Positions 13,707 to 22,751 are shown, counted from the stretch's first letter. The stretch is DNA of 45,474 nucleotides from Bacteroidia bacterium (GCA_030429925.1 JAUIGQ010000006.1:1-45474); one strand, 5' to 3'. Numbers and translations are program-made. The notes: generated by a model not told the origin, from the letters alone.

Positions 13707-14079
13707 TCGATCTGTATTCTTCGATCTCTATGCCTACACTCTTTAATTCATCTGAAACCGGAGGATCTATTTTTTCTACTCTCAAGTAAACATAATTAAC
13801 CGTTCTAAACTTTTCAAAGATCTTATGAGTGATCCTTCCTCCCAAATGTTCCAGCGTATTTGATCTTTGTTGATTCTCTTTCTTAATTAGCTCTATCAGC
13901 GATACATAATCAACCGTATCAATTATTTGATCAGAGTGAAAGCTATCATCCATGTCAAGACCAATCTTAAGATTGAACTCAAAGGTATTGCCTATGATCT
14001 TTTCTTCCTTGTAGAGTCCGTGCTCAGCTCTTATTCTAAGAGCCTTAACCAAAATGTGATATTGCTTTTTTTCTTCCAT
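13693..14079 (-). CDS. folB: Dihydroneopterin aldolase FolB
   Basis: The 128-residue protein catalyses retro-aldol cleavage of 7,8-dihydroneopterin to 6-hydroxymethyl-7,8-dihydropterin in folate synthesis. It shows the family pattern HGLYKEEKIIGNTFEFNL near residue 20, DTVDYVSLI, TLEHLGGRI with pterin-binding Glu77, and the catalytic Lys103 in VEKIDPPV. Length is normal (about 120). Its ATG overlaps the gltX stop codon by one base (TAATG), so it is probably translationally coupled to gltX. With the pabA-type gene nearby, two folate-pathway genes lie within 1.5 kb. Confidence 0.93.
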   Translation of the reverse strand: MEEKKQYHILVKALRIRAEHGLYKEEKIIGNTFEFNLKIGLDMDDSFHSDQIIDTVDYVSLIELIKKENQQRSNTLEHLGGRITHKIFEKFRTVNYVYLRVEKIDPPVSDELKSVGIEIEEYRSIENG

Positions 14080-15638
14080 TAAGCAATACTTGCAATCTTC
14101 TTCAAATTGGTCTTCATTCTTTCAATGCATTCTTCTTTACCCAGGAGTTCTGCAATTTCAAATAAGGACGGACCCATTCCCAATCCACTCAGCAATAATC
14201 TAAAAGGCGGCAAGATCTGACCAAAGCCCAATCCCTTCTCTTCCATAAAGGCCTTGAGTTTTTCCTCAATATTGGAAGCTTTATAGTCTGCTTCGTCTAT
14301 CTGCTGCAACTCATCTAACCAGTCTTCCATAATCTGTGCTGTATCTTCTTTCCATTTTTTCTTTAGAGTCTTTTCATCTAAATCCTCCGGGGCATTATAA
14401 AGATATGCTCCATCAATGGGAATGTCTTTCAAGAATACGGCTCTTTCCTTCATCATTCCACACACCTTAGCCAGATAATCTGCCCCTTTCTTCTTGACAT
14501 ATTCAGGGCAATCTTCTCTTTCCAAAATAACTCTTGCCAGCTCTTCGTCAGACTTTTCTTTTAAATACTGTTGATTGAACCAACGAGCTTTCTCCGGATC
14601 ATACTTAGCTCCTGCCTTTCCTACTCTTTCCAAACTAAAACTTTCAATGAGCTCTTGCATGCTGAAGATCTCTTGATTTGTTCCGGGATTCCATCCGAGG
14701 AGTGAAAGAATATTGACAAATGCTTCAGGAAAGTATCCCTTCTCTCTGTAGCCTGAGGATATCTCCCCACTAGATGGATCTTTCCATTCCAAAGGAAAAA
14801 CAGGAAAACCCAATCTATCTCCATCCCTCTTACTCAGCTTTCCATTGCCATCCGGCTTAAGCAAAAGAGGCAGGTGAGCAAATCTCGGCATCTCCTCTTC
14901 CCAACCTAAATAACGATAAAGCAAAACATGTAAGGGTGCAGATGGGAGCCACTCTTCACCTCTGATCACATGGGTGATCCCCATCATATGATCATCCACA
15001 ATATTTGCTAAATGATATGTTGGCATTCCATCACTTTTGAAGAGAACCTTGTCGTCAAGGTTAGAAGAGTGAACCATTACCCATCCCCTGATGATATCTT
15101 CAAATTTTATCTCTTCATTTCTTGGGATCTTGATCCTGATAACATAATCATCCCCTCTTTCTATCCTTTCCTTCACTTCATCGGCAGGAAGAGTTAGGGA
15201 ATTTTGCATTCTACTTCTGGTAATCGCATTGTATTGAGGAGCGGCAACACCTGCTTTCTTCAGGTCCTCCCTCATTTTGTCCAATTCCTCCGGAGTGTCA
15301 AATGCATAATAAGCCAGATCCTTCTCTACCAACTGCTCTGCATGCTCTTTATAATAACCAAGATCCTTTCGCTCTGATTGTCTATATGGACCGTTATCTC
15401 CGCCATAACCTTGTCCTTCGTTTGGAATGATTCCGCACCACTCTAGTGATTCTCTGATATAGTCTTCAGCACCTTTGACGTATCTGGTTTGGTCTGTATC
15501 TTCAATTCGAAGCAGAAAATCACCATTGTTCTTCTTGGCAAAAAGATAATTATACAAAGCCGTTCTTACTCCACCCATATGCAAAGGTCCTGTCGGACTG
15601 GGAGCAAATCTCACTCTTACTTTCTTCTGTTCAGTCAT
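14079..15638 (-). CDS. gltX: Glutamyl-tRNA synthetase
   Basis: This class I aminoacyl-tRNA synthetase charges tRNA-Glu with glutamate, and probably also tRNA-Gln, since gatA is in this window. The N-terminus MTEQKKVRVRFAPSPTG leads into the HIGH-type motif HMGG, and the KMSKS-type motif is KLSKR near residue 266. From the ATG at 15638 it has 519 residues, normal for the family. An in-frame TTG at 15659 would lie inside the -7 promoter element, so I reject it. The gene is divergent from the RlmI-like methyltransferase and forms an operon with folB. Confidence 0.95.
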   Translation of the reverse strand: MTEQKKVRVRFAPSPTGPLHMGGVRTALYNYLFAKKNNGDFLLRIEDTDQTRYVKGAEDYIRESLEWCGIIPNEGQGYGGDNGPYRQSERKDLGYYKEHAEQLVEKDLAYYAFDTPEELDKMREDLKKAGVAAPQYNAITRSRMQNSLTLPADEVKERIERGDDYVIRIKIPRNEEIKFEDIIRGWVMVHSSNLDDKVLFKSDGMPTYHLANIVDDHMMGITHVIRGEEWLPSAPLHVLLYRYLGWEEEMPRFAHLPLLLKPDGNGKLSKRDGDRLGFPVFPLEWKDPSSGEISSGYREKGYFPEAFVNILSLLGWNPGTNQEIFSMQELIESFSLERVGKAGAKYDPEKARWFNQQYLKEKSDEELARVILEREDCPEYVKKKGADYLAKVCGMMKERAVFLKDIPIDGAYLYNAPEDLDEKTLKKKWKEDTAQIMEDWLDELQQIDEADYKASNIEEKLKAFMEEKGLGFGQILPPFRLLLSGLGMGPSLFEIAELLGKEECIERMKTNLKKIASIA

Positions 15639-15656
15639 GCCTAAAATTTGGGAGCA

Positions 15657-15664
15657 CAAAGGTA
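15657..15664 (-). promoter_or_regulatory. Candidate -7 element of gltX-folB (TACCTTTG)
   Basis: On the minus strand TACCTTTG matches TAnnTTTG and ends 18 bases before the gltX ATG at 15638. It decides the gltX start, since upstream in-frame codons would not be transcribed. No clear -33 element. Confidence 0.55.
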
Positions 15665-15687
15665 AAAGATATAGTGCTTCTTTTCAC

Positions 15688-15695
15688 TATGTTTG
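15688..15695 (+). promoter_or_regulatory. Candidate -7 element (TATGTTTG) of the methyltransferase run
   Basis: TATGTTTG matches TAnnTTTG and overlaps the first possible start codon (TTG at 15693). If it is used, translation must begin downstream, for example at TTG 15711 or 15717. No -33 element is seen at standard spacing. Confidence 0.35.
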
Positions 15696-16586
15696 CTCGA
15701 AATCAACAGATTGAAATTGGCTGATAATTTTCTGAGCAATACCAAGGGACTGGATTACGAATTTATCGATGCAGGTGAAGGCAGGAAATTAGAACGATTT
15801 GGAAAGTACATTCTTGACAGGCCCGAGATTGAAGCTAAAGGTGGCAAAGCTTTCAAGGACATATGGGAGAAAGCCGATCATTACTTTTGGGAAGAGAAGG
15901 GGAAAAAGGGAGATTGGAAAAGTAATGGAAATGCAGCATCCACTTGGGAGATCGAATATTCAGCAAAAGGAGAAGATCTCTACTTCAAATTAGAGTTGAG
16001 CAAGTTCAAGCATGTTGGACTTTTTCCCGAACAAGTTGCCAATTGGCAGTTTATTTCAAAAAAGTTCGATGTTCTTTCTGGCGGTAGATTCCTCAACCTA
16101 TTTGCCTACACTTCAGCAGCAAGCATTGTTGCAGCAAAACATGGAGCTGAGGTGGTCAATGTTGAAGCCCTCAAACAGTTATCCAATTGGTCAAGGGAGA
16201 ATGCAGAGCGAAATGGAATAGATAATATTCGCTGGTTGGTTGAAGACGCTCGCGCCTACGTAAACAGAGCGGTGAGAAGGGCAGAGAAATTCAATGGGAT
16301 CATTCTAGACCCCCCGGCATTTGGGCATGGAAGCAAGGGCAAAAGATGGATCATTGAAAGGGATTTAGAACTCCTGTTAGAATCGGTTTTCAAGCTTTTA
16401 GACGACGATCGATCCTTTCTGATCATCAACACTTACTCTCCAAAAATGCCCAAGAGCGAGCTGGTTGCCCTTATGAAAAGATTCGGGAACAAAATGACGG
16501 AAAAAGAGCACCATATTCTAGGACTCGAAAGCAAGTCGGAAAAGCAATTAGAGCTGGGAAATCTGCTGCGATATTCCAACTTCTGA
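15693..16586 (+). CDS. Class I SAM-dependent RNA methyltransferase, RlmI-like
   Basis: The protein (297 residues from TTG 15693) resembles the RlmI/COG1092 family, whose characterised members methylate 23S rRNA cytosine. Features are the family N-terminus YEFIDAGEGRKLERFGKYIL, the motif HVGLFPEQ, the SAM-binding LNLFAYTSAASIVAAKHGA and the catalytic-region motif DPPAFGHGSKGKRW. It lacks the N-terminal PUA domain of E. coli RlmI. No in-frame ATG exists before the conserved N-terminus, so a TTG start (15693, 15711 or 15717) is needed. It is the first gene of the plus-strand run and is divergent from gltX. The family is confident, the target base is not known. Confidence 0.85.
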   Translation: MLEINRLKLADNFLSNTKGLDYEFIDAGEGRKLERFGKYILDRPEIEAKGGKAFKDIWEKADHYFWEEKGKKGDWKSNGNAASTWEIEYSAKGEDLYFKLELSKFKHVGLFPEQVANWQFISKKFDVLSGGRFLNLFAYTSAASIVAAKHGAEVVNVEALKQLSNWSRENAERNGIDNIRWLVEDARAYVNRAVRRAEKFNGIILDPPAFGHGSKGKRWIIERDLELLLESVFKLLDDDRSFLIINTYSPKMPKSELVALMKRFGNKMTEKEHHILGLESKSEKQLELGNLLRYSNF

Positions 16587-16637
16587 ACACCATCATTATT
16601 TTGTAACTTTATTACCCCTTTTTTTGTTGACAAGCAA

Positions 16638-19600
16638 ATGCAGAATAGCCTTACTGAGATCATATCAAAATTAGATTCCTTCATCAGGAAATTTTACTTG
16701 AATCAAGTGATTCGAGGTGTGATCTATTTTTCGAGCCTTGCCCTGCTCTTACTCCTTTCTGTTTTGCTCATTGAATATTTCGGCAGATTCAATAGTCTAG
16801 CGCGAACTACACTTTTCTACGGATCCATCATCGCTTTAATTGGTATACTTTTCTTTTTGATCCTCTTGCCCCTTTCTAAATACCTGCGAATGGGTGAAAT
16901 AATCAGTCAAGAAAGAGCTGCAGATATCATTGGCGAGCACTTCCCAGAGGTAAGCGATAAACTTAAAAACCTACTTCAATTAAGCTCCCAATTATCTAAG
17001 TCTGAATCTGATCTTTTATTGGCAGGGATAGATCAAAAGGCCTCCGAGCTAAAGCCTATCCCCTTTTCTCTTGCGGTGGATATTGGGGAGAACAAAAAGT
17101 ATTTAAAATACTTAGGTGTGCCTGTTCTCATTTTTATCGGGATCTACTTTATTAACCCTAACCTCATCTCTGAATCCAGTGGCAGACTGATCGCACATAA
17201 CAGGGAGTTTGTCCCCTCCGCTCCCTACCAATTAGAAATAGAGAATAGGAAATTGGTGGCATTTAAAAATGAGGACTTTTTACAAAAAGTTAAAGCCAGT
17301 GGCAATGAAGTTCCTTCCAGGTTAATGATCAATGTTGATGGGAAAAAGTACCTCATGAAGCAGAATGAAATGGGCCACTTTCAACATACCTTCAAAAACA
17401 TTCAGCGATCTGCAGAATTTTATTTCAGCGATGGAAAATTCGATAGCCCGGACCATGAATTAGAAGTGATCACTCCTCCTACCCTACTAGACTTTCAAAT
17501 AGAAGCAAGCTACCCATCCTATCTGGGAAAAAAGGCGGAAACCTTCCAAAACAGTGGCGACTTGACTATTCCTGAAGGCAGTAGATTAAGGTGGAACATC
17601 CAGACTGAAGCTACAACAGAAATGAGACTTCTTACTACCGATTCAGCCTATGATTTTATCCCCTCTGCAGAAAATGAGTTCAGCTTCAACAAATATTTTT
17701 ACTCGAGCATGAGCTATGGGTTGGTTCTAACTCATCAGGAGATCGAACAGTCTGACACAGTCTTTTACAGAATAAACGTTATACCTGATCTCAAACCACA
17801 GATCAGTATGAATGTTATGAGCGATAGTGCTAGTTTTTCACGTCTGTATTTCGATGGAATGGTAAAAGATGATCATGGATTCTCAGCCTTATATTTTCAC
17901 AGCAAGGTCATTGCTGATAACGACTCTGTGAGACGTGAGGAGCGTATCGAGATACCGATTAACCTTTCCTTGAACCAGGCCAATTATTATCATGCATGGG
18001 AGGTTGGTAATTATGATCTAAAGGAAAATGAACGATTAAAATACTTCTTTGAAATATGGGACAATGATGGCGTAAATGGCAGAAAATCAGCTAGAACAGT
18101 CTCTTCCTACTATGCTATTCCCAATAGAAAAGAAATTTCAAAGAAGACCGATCAATCCAATAAGGAGATCAAAGATGAATTACAGAAGAATATTGAACTA
18201 AGTCAGGAGATCAATAGAGATCTAGAGAAGCTCAAGCAAAAAATGCTCAATAAAAGAGAGCTTGGATTTCAAGAGAAAAAGCAATTGGAGCAAGTTCTTG
18301 AAAAGCAAAGACAATTAAAGAACTCTGTTGAGAAGCTGCAAAAGCAACAAAAAGAAAATAACCGATTAGACCAACAGTTCAATGAACAAGATGAGGCTAT
18401 TTTAGAGAAACAAAAGCAGTTAGAAGATCTGTTTGAAAAGATCATGAGCGATGAAATGCGCAAAATGCTTGAAGAAATGGAAAAACTCATGCAAGATTTC
18501 CAGAAGGACAAACTTCAGAATGCGCTTGAGGAGATGGAGCTGAACAATGAACAGTTGGAAAAAGAGCTTGATAGAAATTTGGAATTATTTAAGCAATTGG
18601 AAGTTGAGAAACAACTGAGTGAATCCATTGAAAAGCTCAATGAGATCAAGAAAGATCAAGACGAGCTTAAAAAGGAAACATCTGATAAGAAAAACAAGAA
18701 GGAAGAACTCAGTAAGAAGCAGGATGAGCTAAACAAGGAATTTGACGAACTTTCAGAGAAGCTAGATGATCTAGAAAAGAAGAACCAAGAATTGGAGCAG
18801 CCCAATAAGATGGAAAAGACCGACAAGCTTGAAGAGCAGATCAAAGAAGATATGAAAGAGAGTCTGGATCAGCTGCAGAAGAACAATAGATCAGGAGCCA
18901 ATGATCAGCAGCAAAACTCATCTGATGGAATGCAACAGTTATCTGAAAGCCTGAGCAGTATGCAGATGCAGATGCAATCTCAACAAAATGCTGAAAATCT
19001 TGAAAATCTAAGAGCTCTCTTAGAGAATTTGATCACACTATCTTTTGAACAGGAAGATCTAATGGAGGAGTTAAAGAAGACAGAAAGAGATGATCCAAGA
19101 TATGTTGATCTAGCGCAAAAACAGAGAAAGTTAAAAGATGATTCAAAGGTTATACAGGATTCTTTATATGCTTTGAGTAAAAGGGTGATGGCATTAGAGG
19201 CCATGGTAAATAAGGAGATTAGTGCTATCAACTACAATATGGGAAAATCCATTGAGCTGATGGGCGAAAGGAGCACAGCCTTAGCCAATAGTCGCCAACA
19301 ACTGGCTATGACCTCAATTAATAATCTTGCACTTCTGTTGGATGAAGCCGTCCAAAGCATGCAGGCTCAAATGCAGAGCCAGGGTCAATGCAATAAACCC
19401 GGGAAAGGAGGCAATCCAAAACCAGGAGCCGGCAATAGTCCTGGAAGTTTGAAAAGTCTTCAAGAACAGCTGAACAAACAGCTAGAGTCTCTGAAAAAAT
19501 CCATGGAAGAAGGTAAAAAACCAGGTGAAGGTAAAGGAGGAAGCGGCGGAATGCCTAGCATGAGCAAAGAAATTGCCCAAATGGCTGCCAAACAAGCTGC

Positions 19601-19985
19601 CATCAGGAGGTCATTAGAAAAGATGCAAGAAAAAATAGGAAGTTCTGATGAAGGGGGAGCCGGAAATTTGAAAAAATTAGGCGATATGATGGAACAAACT
19701 GAAACGGATCTTGTCAATAAAAGCATAACCAATGAAACCATGCTAAGACAGCAGGAAATATTAAGCAGGTTATTGCAATCTGAAAAGGCAGAAAAAGAAA
19801 GAGAGAAAGAGAAGAAAAGAGAGTCAAGGGAGTTCACAGATGAAATAAATCGCAACCCTAATTCCTTTTTGGAGTATAATAGGCGAAAAGAAAGGGAAAT
19901 TGAACTATTACAAACCTTACCTCCATCCTTTAGTCCTTTCTACAAGACTAAGGTGACTGAGTATTTTAACAAGATCGAAAAATGA
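16638..19985 (+). CDS. DUF4175-type membrane protein with long coiled coil
   Basis: This 1,115-residue protein has two N-terminal membrane segments (about 23-46 and 55-76) and a third at about 157-173. A predicted extracytoplasmic region with several beta-rich stretches reaches about residue 500. Then comes a long charged coiled coil (about 500-760) made of E/K/Q/L-rich heptads, and a Gln/Met/Gly-rich tail (SMQMQMQSQQ, GKPGKGG-type stretches). The arrangement matches Bacteroidota DUF4175 proteins as I recall them; no enzymatic motif is seen. Its last codons overlap the next gene (ATGA), which points to coupled expression with the RsbW-like ATPase. Function unknown; a scaffold or envelope role is only a guess. 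Confidence 0.8.
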   Translation: MQNSLTEIISKLDSFIRKFYLNQVIRGVIYFSSLALLLLLSVLLIEYFGRFNSLARTTLFYGSIIALIGILFFLILLPLSKYLRMGEIISQERAADIIGEHFPEVSDKLKNLLQLSSQLSKSESDLLLAGIDQKASELKPIPFSLAVDIGENKKYLKYLGVPVLIFIGIYFINPNLISESSGRLIAHNREFVPSAPYQLEIENRKLVAFKNEDFLQKVKASGNEVPSRLMINVDGKKYLMKQNEMGHFQHTFKNIQRSAEFYFSDGKFDSPDHELEVITPPTLLDFQIEASYPSYLGKKAETFQNSGDLTIPEGSRLRWNIQTEATTEMRLLTTDSAYDFIPSAENEFSFNKYFYSSMSYGLVLTHQEIEQSDTVFYRINVIPDLKPQISMNVMSDSASFSRLYFDGMVKDDHGFSALYFHSKVIADNDSVRREERIEIPINLSLNQANYYHAWEVGNYDLKENERLKYFFEIWDNDGVNGRKSARTVSSYYAIPNRKEISKKTDQSNKEIKDELQKNIELSQEINRDLEKLKQKMLNKRELGFQEKKQLEQVLEKQRQLKNSVEKLQKQQKENNRLDQQFNEQDEAILEKQKQLEDLFEKIMSDEMRKMLEEMEKLMQDFQKDKLQNALEEMELNNEQLEKELDRNLELFKQLEVEKQLSESIEKLNEIKKDQDELKKETSDKKNKKEELSKKQDELNKEFDELSEKLDDLEKKNQELEQPNKMEKTDKLEEQIKEDMKESLDQLQKNNRSGANDQQQNSSDGMQQLSESLSSMQMQMQSQQNAENLENLRALLENLITLSFEQEDLMEELKKTERDDPRYVDLAQKQRKLKDDSKVIQDSLYALSKRVMALEAMVNKEISAINYNMGKSIELMGERSTALANSRQQLAMTSINNLALLLDEAVQSMQAQMQSQGQCNKPGKGGNPKPGAGNSPGSLKSLQEQLNKQLESLKKSMEEGKKPGEGKGGSGGMPSMSKEIAQMAAKQAAIRRSLEKMQEKIGSSDEGGAGNLKKLGDMMEQTETDLVNKSITNETMLRQQEILSRLLQSEKAEKEREKEKKRESREFTDEINRNPNSFLEYNRRKEREIELLQTLPPSFSPFYKTKVTEYFNKIEK

Positions 19986-20392
19986 TGGCAAGCGCACAAA
20001 TCCAGAAATATCGATTAGAATCCCAAATTGATTCCTTGGCTAAGGTTGAGCAAATTATTGAGGAATTAAAGGAACTGCACAGGATTCCGGAAGATATTTA
20101 TGGGAACATTCTCGTAACAATCACAGAGGCGGTAAATAACGCCATCAGGCATGGCAATAAATTAGACCCGAACAAAGTAGTAGATTTCTCTTTTGAATCC
20201 ACAGAGAAGGAATTCACCTTCAAAATACAAGACAGGGGCACGGGCTTTGACCCTGATTCGATCCCAGACCCGACTCTTCCTGAGAACATCGACAAACCTG
20301 ACGGCAGAGGAATTTTCATCATGAAGAACTTATCAGACGAGGTAAAGTTTGAGGATGAAGGTCGCAGAGTTGAGATCATATTCAATCGATAA
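19982..20392 (+). CDS. Small GHKL ATPase, RsbW/SpoIIAB-like (anti-sigma kinase family)
   Basis: The 136-residue protein is a stand-alone HATPase_c_2 domain. The N-box is EAVNNAIRHGN, the G1 box DRGTGFDP and the G2 box DGRGIFIMKNL. Characterised relatives are serine kinases that bind a sigma factor or phosphorylate an anti-sigma antagonist (STAS protein). No STAS or sigma gene is in the window. The start overlaps the end of the DUF4175 gene by 4 bases (ATGA), and ybeY follows after 14 bases, so it belongs to the plus-strand operon. The ATPase fold is confident; a partner-switching role is inferred from the family. Confidence 0.88.
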   Translation: MMASAQIQKYRLESQIDSLAKVEQIIEELKELHRIPEDIYGNILVTITEAVNNAIRHGNKLDPNKVVDFSFESTEKEFTFKIQDRGTGFDPDSIPDPTLPENIDKPDGRGIFIMKNLSDEVKFEDEGRRVEIIFNR

Positions 20393-20406
20393 AACCAACA
20401 ACTTAA

Positions 20407-20841
20407 ATGGGAAAGGATCTTAAGATCAGCTTTCACATTGAAGATACTTCCTTTCAATTGGAGCATTCAAATGATGAAGCCAATTGGTTAGCAAAAGCTG
20501 TTGAATCAGAAAACAAGAGAGTAGGAGCTATCAATTATATATTCTGCTCTGACAATTTCCTACACAAATTGAATGTAGACTATCTATCTCATGACACTTT
20601 TACAGATATTATCACATTTGATTACTCTGAAGATAATGAACTCTCAGCTGACATCTTTATCAGTATAGATCGAGTGAACGATAATGCCTTAAAGTTTGAA
20701 AAATCTTTTCAAAACGAATTAAGGAGGGTAATGGTCCATGGCATTTTACATTTATGCGGCTATAAGGACAAGTCAAGCGAAGAACAAGCAACCATGCGGG
20801 GTAAAGAGGATTTTTACCTAACTTTGCACCCCTCTGAATAA
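20407..20841 (+). CDS. ybeY: Endoribonuclease YbeY (rRNA maturation factor)
   Basis: The 144-residue protein is a metal-dependent RNase that acts in 16S rRNA 3'-end processing and ribosome quality control. The segment DTFTDIITFDY and the metal motif HGILHLCGYKDK identify it. The third ligand position, histidine in E. coli (HxxxHxxxxxH), is aspartate here (HxxxHxxxxxD); I believe this variant is common in Bacteroidota. It sits between the RsbW-like gene and mnmG, with the first parS-like site directly after its stop. Confidence 0.92.
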   Translation: MGKDLKISFHIEDTSFQLEHSNDEANWLAKAVESENKRVGAINYIFCSDNFLHKLNVDYLSHDTFTDIITFDYSEDNELSADIFISIDRVNDNALKFEKSFQNELRRVMVHGILHLCGYKDKSSEEQATMRGKEDFYLTLHPSE

Positions 20842-20843
20842 AA

Positions 20844-20859
20844 TGTTCCACGTGAAACT
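20844..20859. promoter_or_regulatory. parS-like site 1, directly before the mnmG start codon
   Basis: TGTTCCACGTGAAACT matches the widely conserved ParB-binding centromere TGTTNCACGTGAAACA in all but the last base. It abuts the mnmG ATG at 20860, filling the 18-base gap between ybeY and mnmG. ParB bound here could also affect mnmG expression. Confidence 0.85.
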
Positions 20860-22728
20860 ATGAGCCTTTTAAAGGAATATGATGTTATCGTAGTCGGCGG
20901 GGGCCACGCTGGATGTGAAGCAACAGCCGCAGCAGCGAACTCTGGCTCCTCTACCCTACTCATTACTATGAATATGGGCACCATTGCTCAAATGTCTTGC
21001 AATCCTGCTATGGGAGGTGTTGCAAAGGGTCAGATCGTGAGAGAAATTGATGCCATGGGCGGCTATAGTGGAATAGTCTCAGATAGAACTGCAATTCAAT
21101 TTCGAATGCTAAACCTATCGAAGGGGCCTGCTATGTGGAGTCCAAGAGTTCAAAGCGACAGATGGCTATTCGCACAAGAATGGAGGTTAATGCTGGAACA
21201 AACTGAAAAAGTTGATTTTTGGCAAGACACAGTTATGGAGATTTTGGTCAAAGACGGCAAAGCTTGTGGGGTTAAAACCGCAATGGGAATTGAAGTAAAA
21301 AGCAAGACTGTAATTTTGACGAATGGTACCTTTTTAAACGGCCTAATACATATAGGACAGCAAAATTTTGGAGGTGGGCGAGCAGGAGAAAGAAATGTAA
21401 AAGGACTCACAGAACAAATGGTTGAATTAGGTTTTGACCATGGAAGAATGAAGACCGGAACACCGCCAAGAGTAGATGCAAGGTCATTGGACTATAGTGC
21501 AATGGAGGAACAAAAAGGCGACCAATTCCCTTCCAAATTTTCCTTCACAAATACTCTTCCGCTTAAAGAGCAATTGAGCTGTCATATCACATACACCAAT
21601 CCAAGAGTGCACGAAATACTATCTGAAGGTTTGGATAGATCTCCAATGTTCAGCGGTGCCATTGAAGGCACTGGTCCTAGATATTGCCCATCAATTGAAG
21701 AGAAGATCGATAGGTTTGCAGATAAAGAAAGACACCAGATCTTTGTTGAACCCGAAGGCTGGAATACAGTAGAAGTATATGTAAACGGCTTTAGCACCTC
21801 ACTTCCATTAGATGTGCAAATGAAAGCGATAAGGGAAGTAAAAGGCTTTGAAGAAGCAAAACTTTTCAGACCAGGTTACGCTATTGAATATGATTACTTT
21901 CCTCCTACACAGTTAAAACACAGTCTTGAAACTAAGATCATCGACAACCTATACTTTGCCGGACAAATTAACGGCACTACTGGTTATGAAGAAGCAGGGG
22001 CTCAAGGTTTAATGGCAGGATTAAATGCCAGCTTAAAATGTCAAGAAAAGGAAGAAGTTATACTTGGAAGAGACCAGGCATACATTGGAGTATTAATTGA
22101 CGACCTTATTACAAAAGGCACCAAAGAGCCGTATAGAATGTTTACTTCAAGAGCAGAATACAGGATACTCTTAAGACAAGATAATGCCGATATAAGGTTA
22201 ACCGAATTTAGTTTCAACCACGGATTAGCAACAAAAGACAGACTGGAGAAGGTTCTTAGGAAGCAAGAAGAAACCAAAAGCCTGCTTGACAAACTTGCCG
22301 AAACATCTGTGGAGCCTGAGTTGATAAATCCCTATTTGGAAGAAATGGGCACTGCCCCAATTAAACAAAAGGTGAAACTCTCCTCGCTTATTGCTCGGCC
22401 TCAACTATCCTTATCTGGGGTGTCAAAGAAGAAAGAAGCGGTTAGTTTTGATCTAGAAGATTTCTCAAAGGAATCGCTAGAACAAGCTGAAATAAGCATC
22501 AAATATCAAGGCTATATCGACAGAGAAAAAGAAATGGCCGAGAAGCACAAAAGACTAGATGGCTTGATTATAAAAGATGATTTTGACTACCATCAGCTAA
22601 AATCACTTTCCTCAGAAGCAAGAGAAAAACTCAGTAAATTGAGACCTAGAAATATTGGTCAAGCTTCAAGGATCAGCGGTGTATCACCTTCTGATATTTC
22701 CGTATTACTTATTCATCTTGGAAGATAG
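20860..22728 (+). CDS. mnmG: tRNA uridine-5-carboxymethylaminomethylation enzyme MnmG (GidA)
   Basis: This 622-residue FAD protein works with MnmE to place the (carboxymethyl)aminomethyl group on U34 of certain tRNAs. It has the dinucleotide-binding GGGHAGCEA near residue 13, the family signature with CNPAMGGVAKGQIVREIDAMGG split around residues 45-70, and GYEEAGAQGLMAGLNA. The C-terminal GYIDREKEM and RPRNIGQASRISGVSP bind MnmE and tRNA. Length is normal. It is flanked on both sides by parS-like sites; gidA lies near the replication origin in many bacteria, which agrees with this. The start follows parS site 1 with no leader space for a ribosome-binding site. Confidence 0.97.
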   Translation: MSLLKEYDVIVVGGGHAGCEATAAAANSGSSTLLITMNMGTIAQMSCNPAMGGVAKGQIVREIDAMGGYSGIVSDRTAIQFRMLNLSKGPAMWSPRVQSDRWLFAQEWRLMLEQTEKVDFWQDTVMEILVKDGKACGVKTAMGIEVKSKTVILTNGTFLNGLIHIGQQNFGGGRAGERNVKGLTEQMVELGFDHGRMKTGTPPRVDARSLDYSAMEEQKGDQFPSKFSFTNTLPLKEQLSCHITYTNPRVHEILSEGLDRSPMFSGAIEGTGPRYCPSIEEKIDRFADKERHQIFVEPEGWNTVEVYVNGFSTSLPLDVQMKAIREVKGFEEAKLFRPGYAIEYDYFPPTQLKHSLETKIIDNLYFAGQINGTTGYEEAGAQGLMAGLNASLKCQEKEEVILGRDQAYIGVLIDDLITKGTKEPYRMFTSRAEYRILLRQDNADIRLTEFSFNHGLATKDRLEKVLRKQEETKSLLDKLAETSVEPELINPYLEEMGTAPIKQKVKLSSLIARPQLSLSGVSKKKEAVSFDLEDFSKESLEQAEISIKYQGYIDREKEMAEKHKRLDGLIIKDDFDYHQLKSLSSEAREKLSKLRPRNIGQASRISGVSPSDISVLLIHLGR

Positions 22729-22735
22729 TTCCAAA

Positions 22736-22751
22736 TGTTCCACGTGAAACA
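22736..22751. promoter_or_regulatory. parS-like site 2, after mnmG
   Basis: TGTTCCACGTGAAACA is an exact match to the parS consensus TGTTNCACGTGAAACA. It lies 7 bases after the mnmG stop and 13 bases before the next start codon. Together with site 1 (1,892 bases apart) it supports a ParB-loaded centromere around mnmG. Confidence 0.9.
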
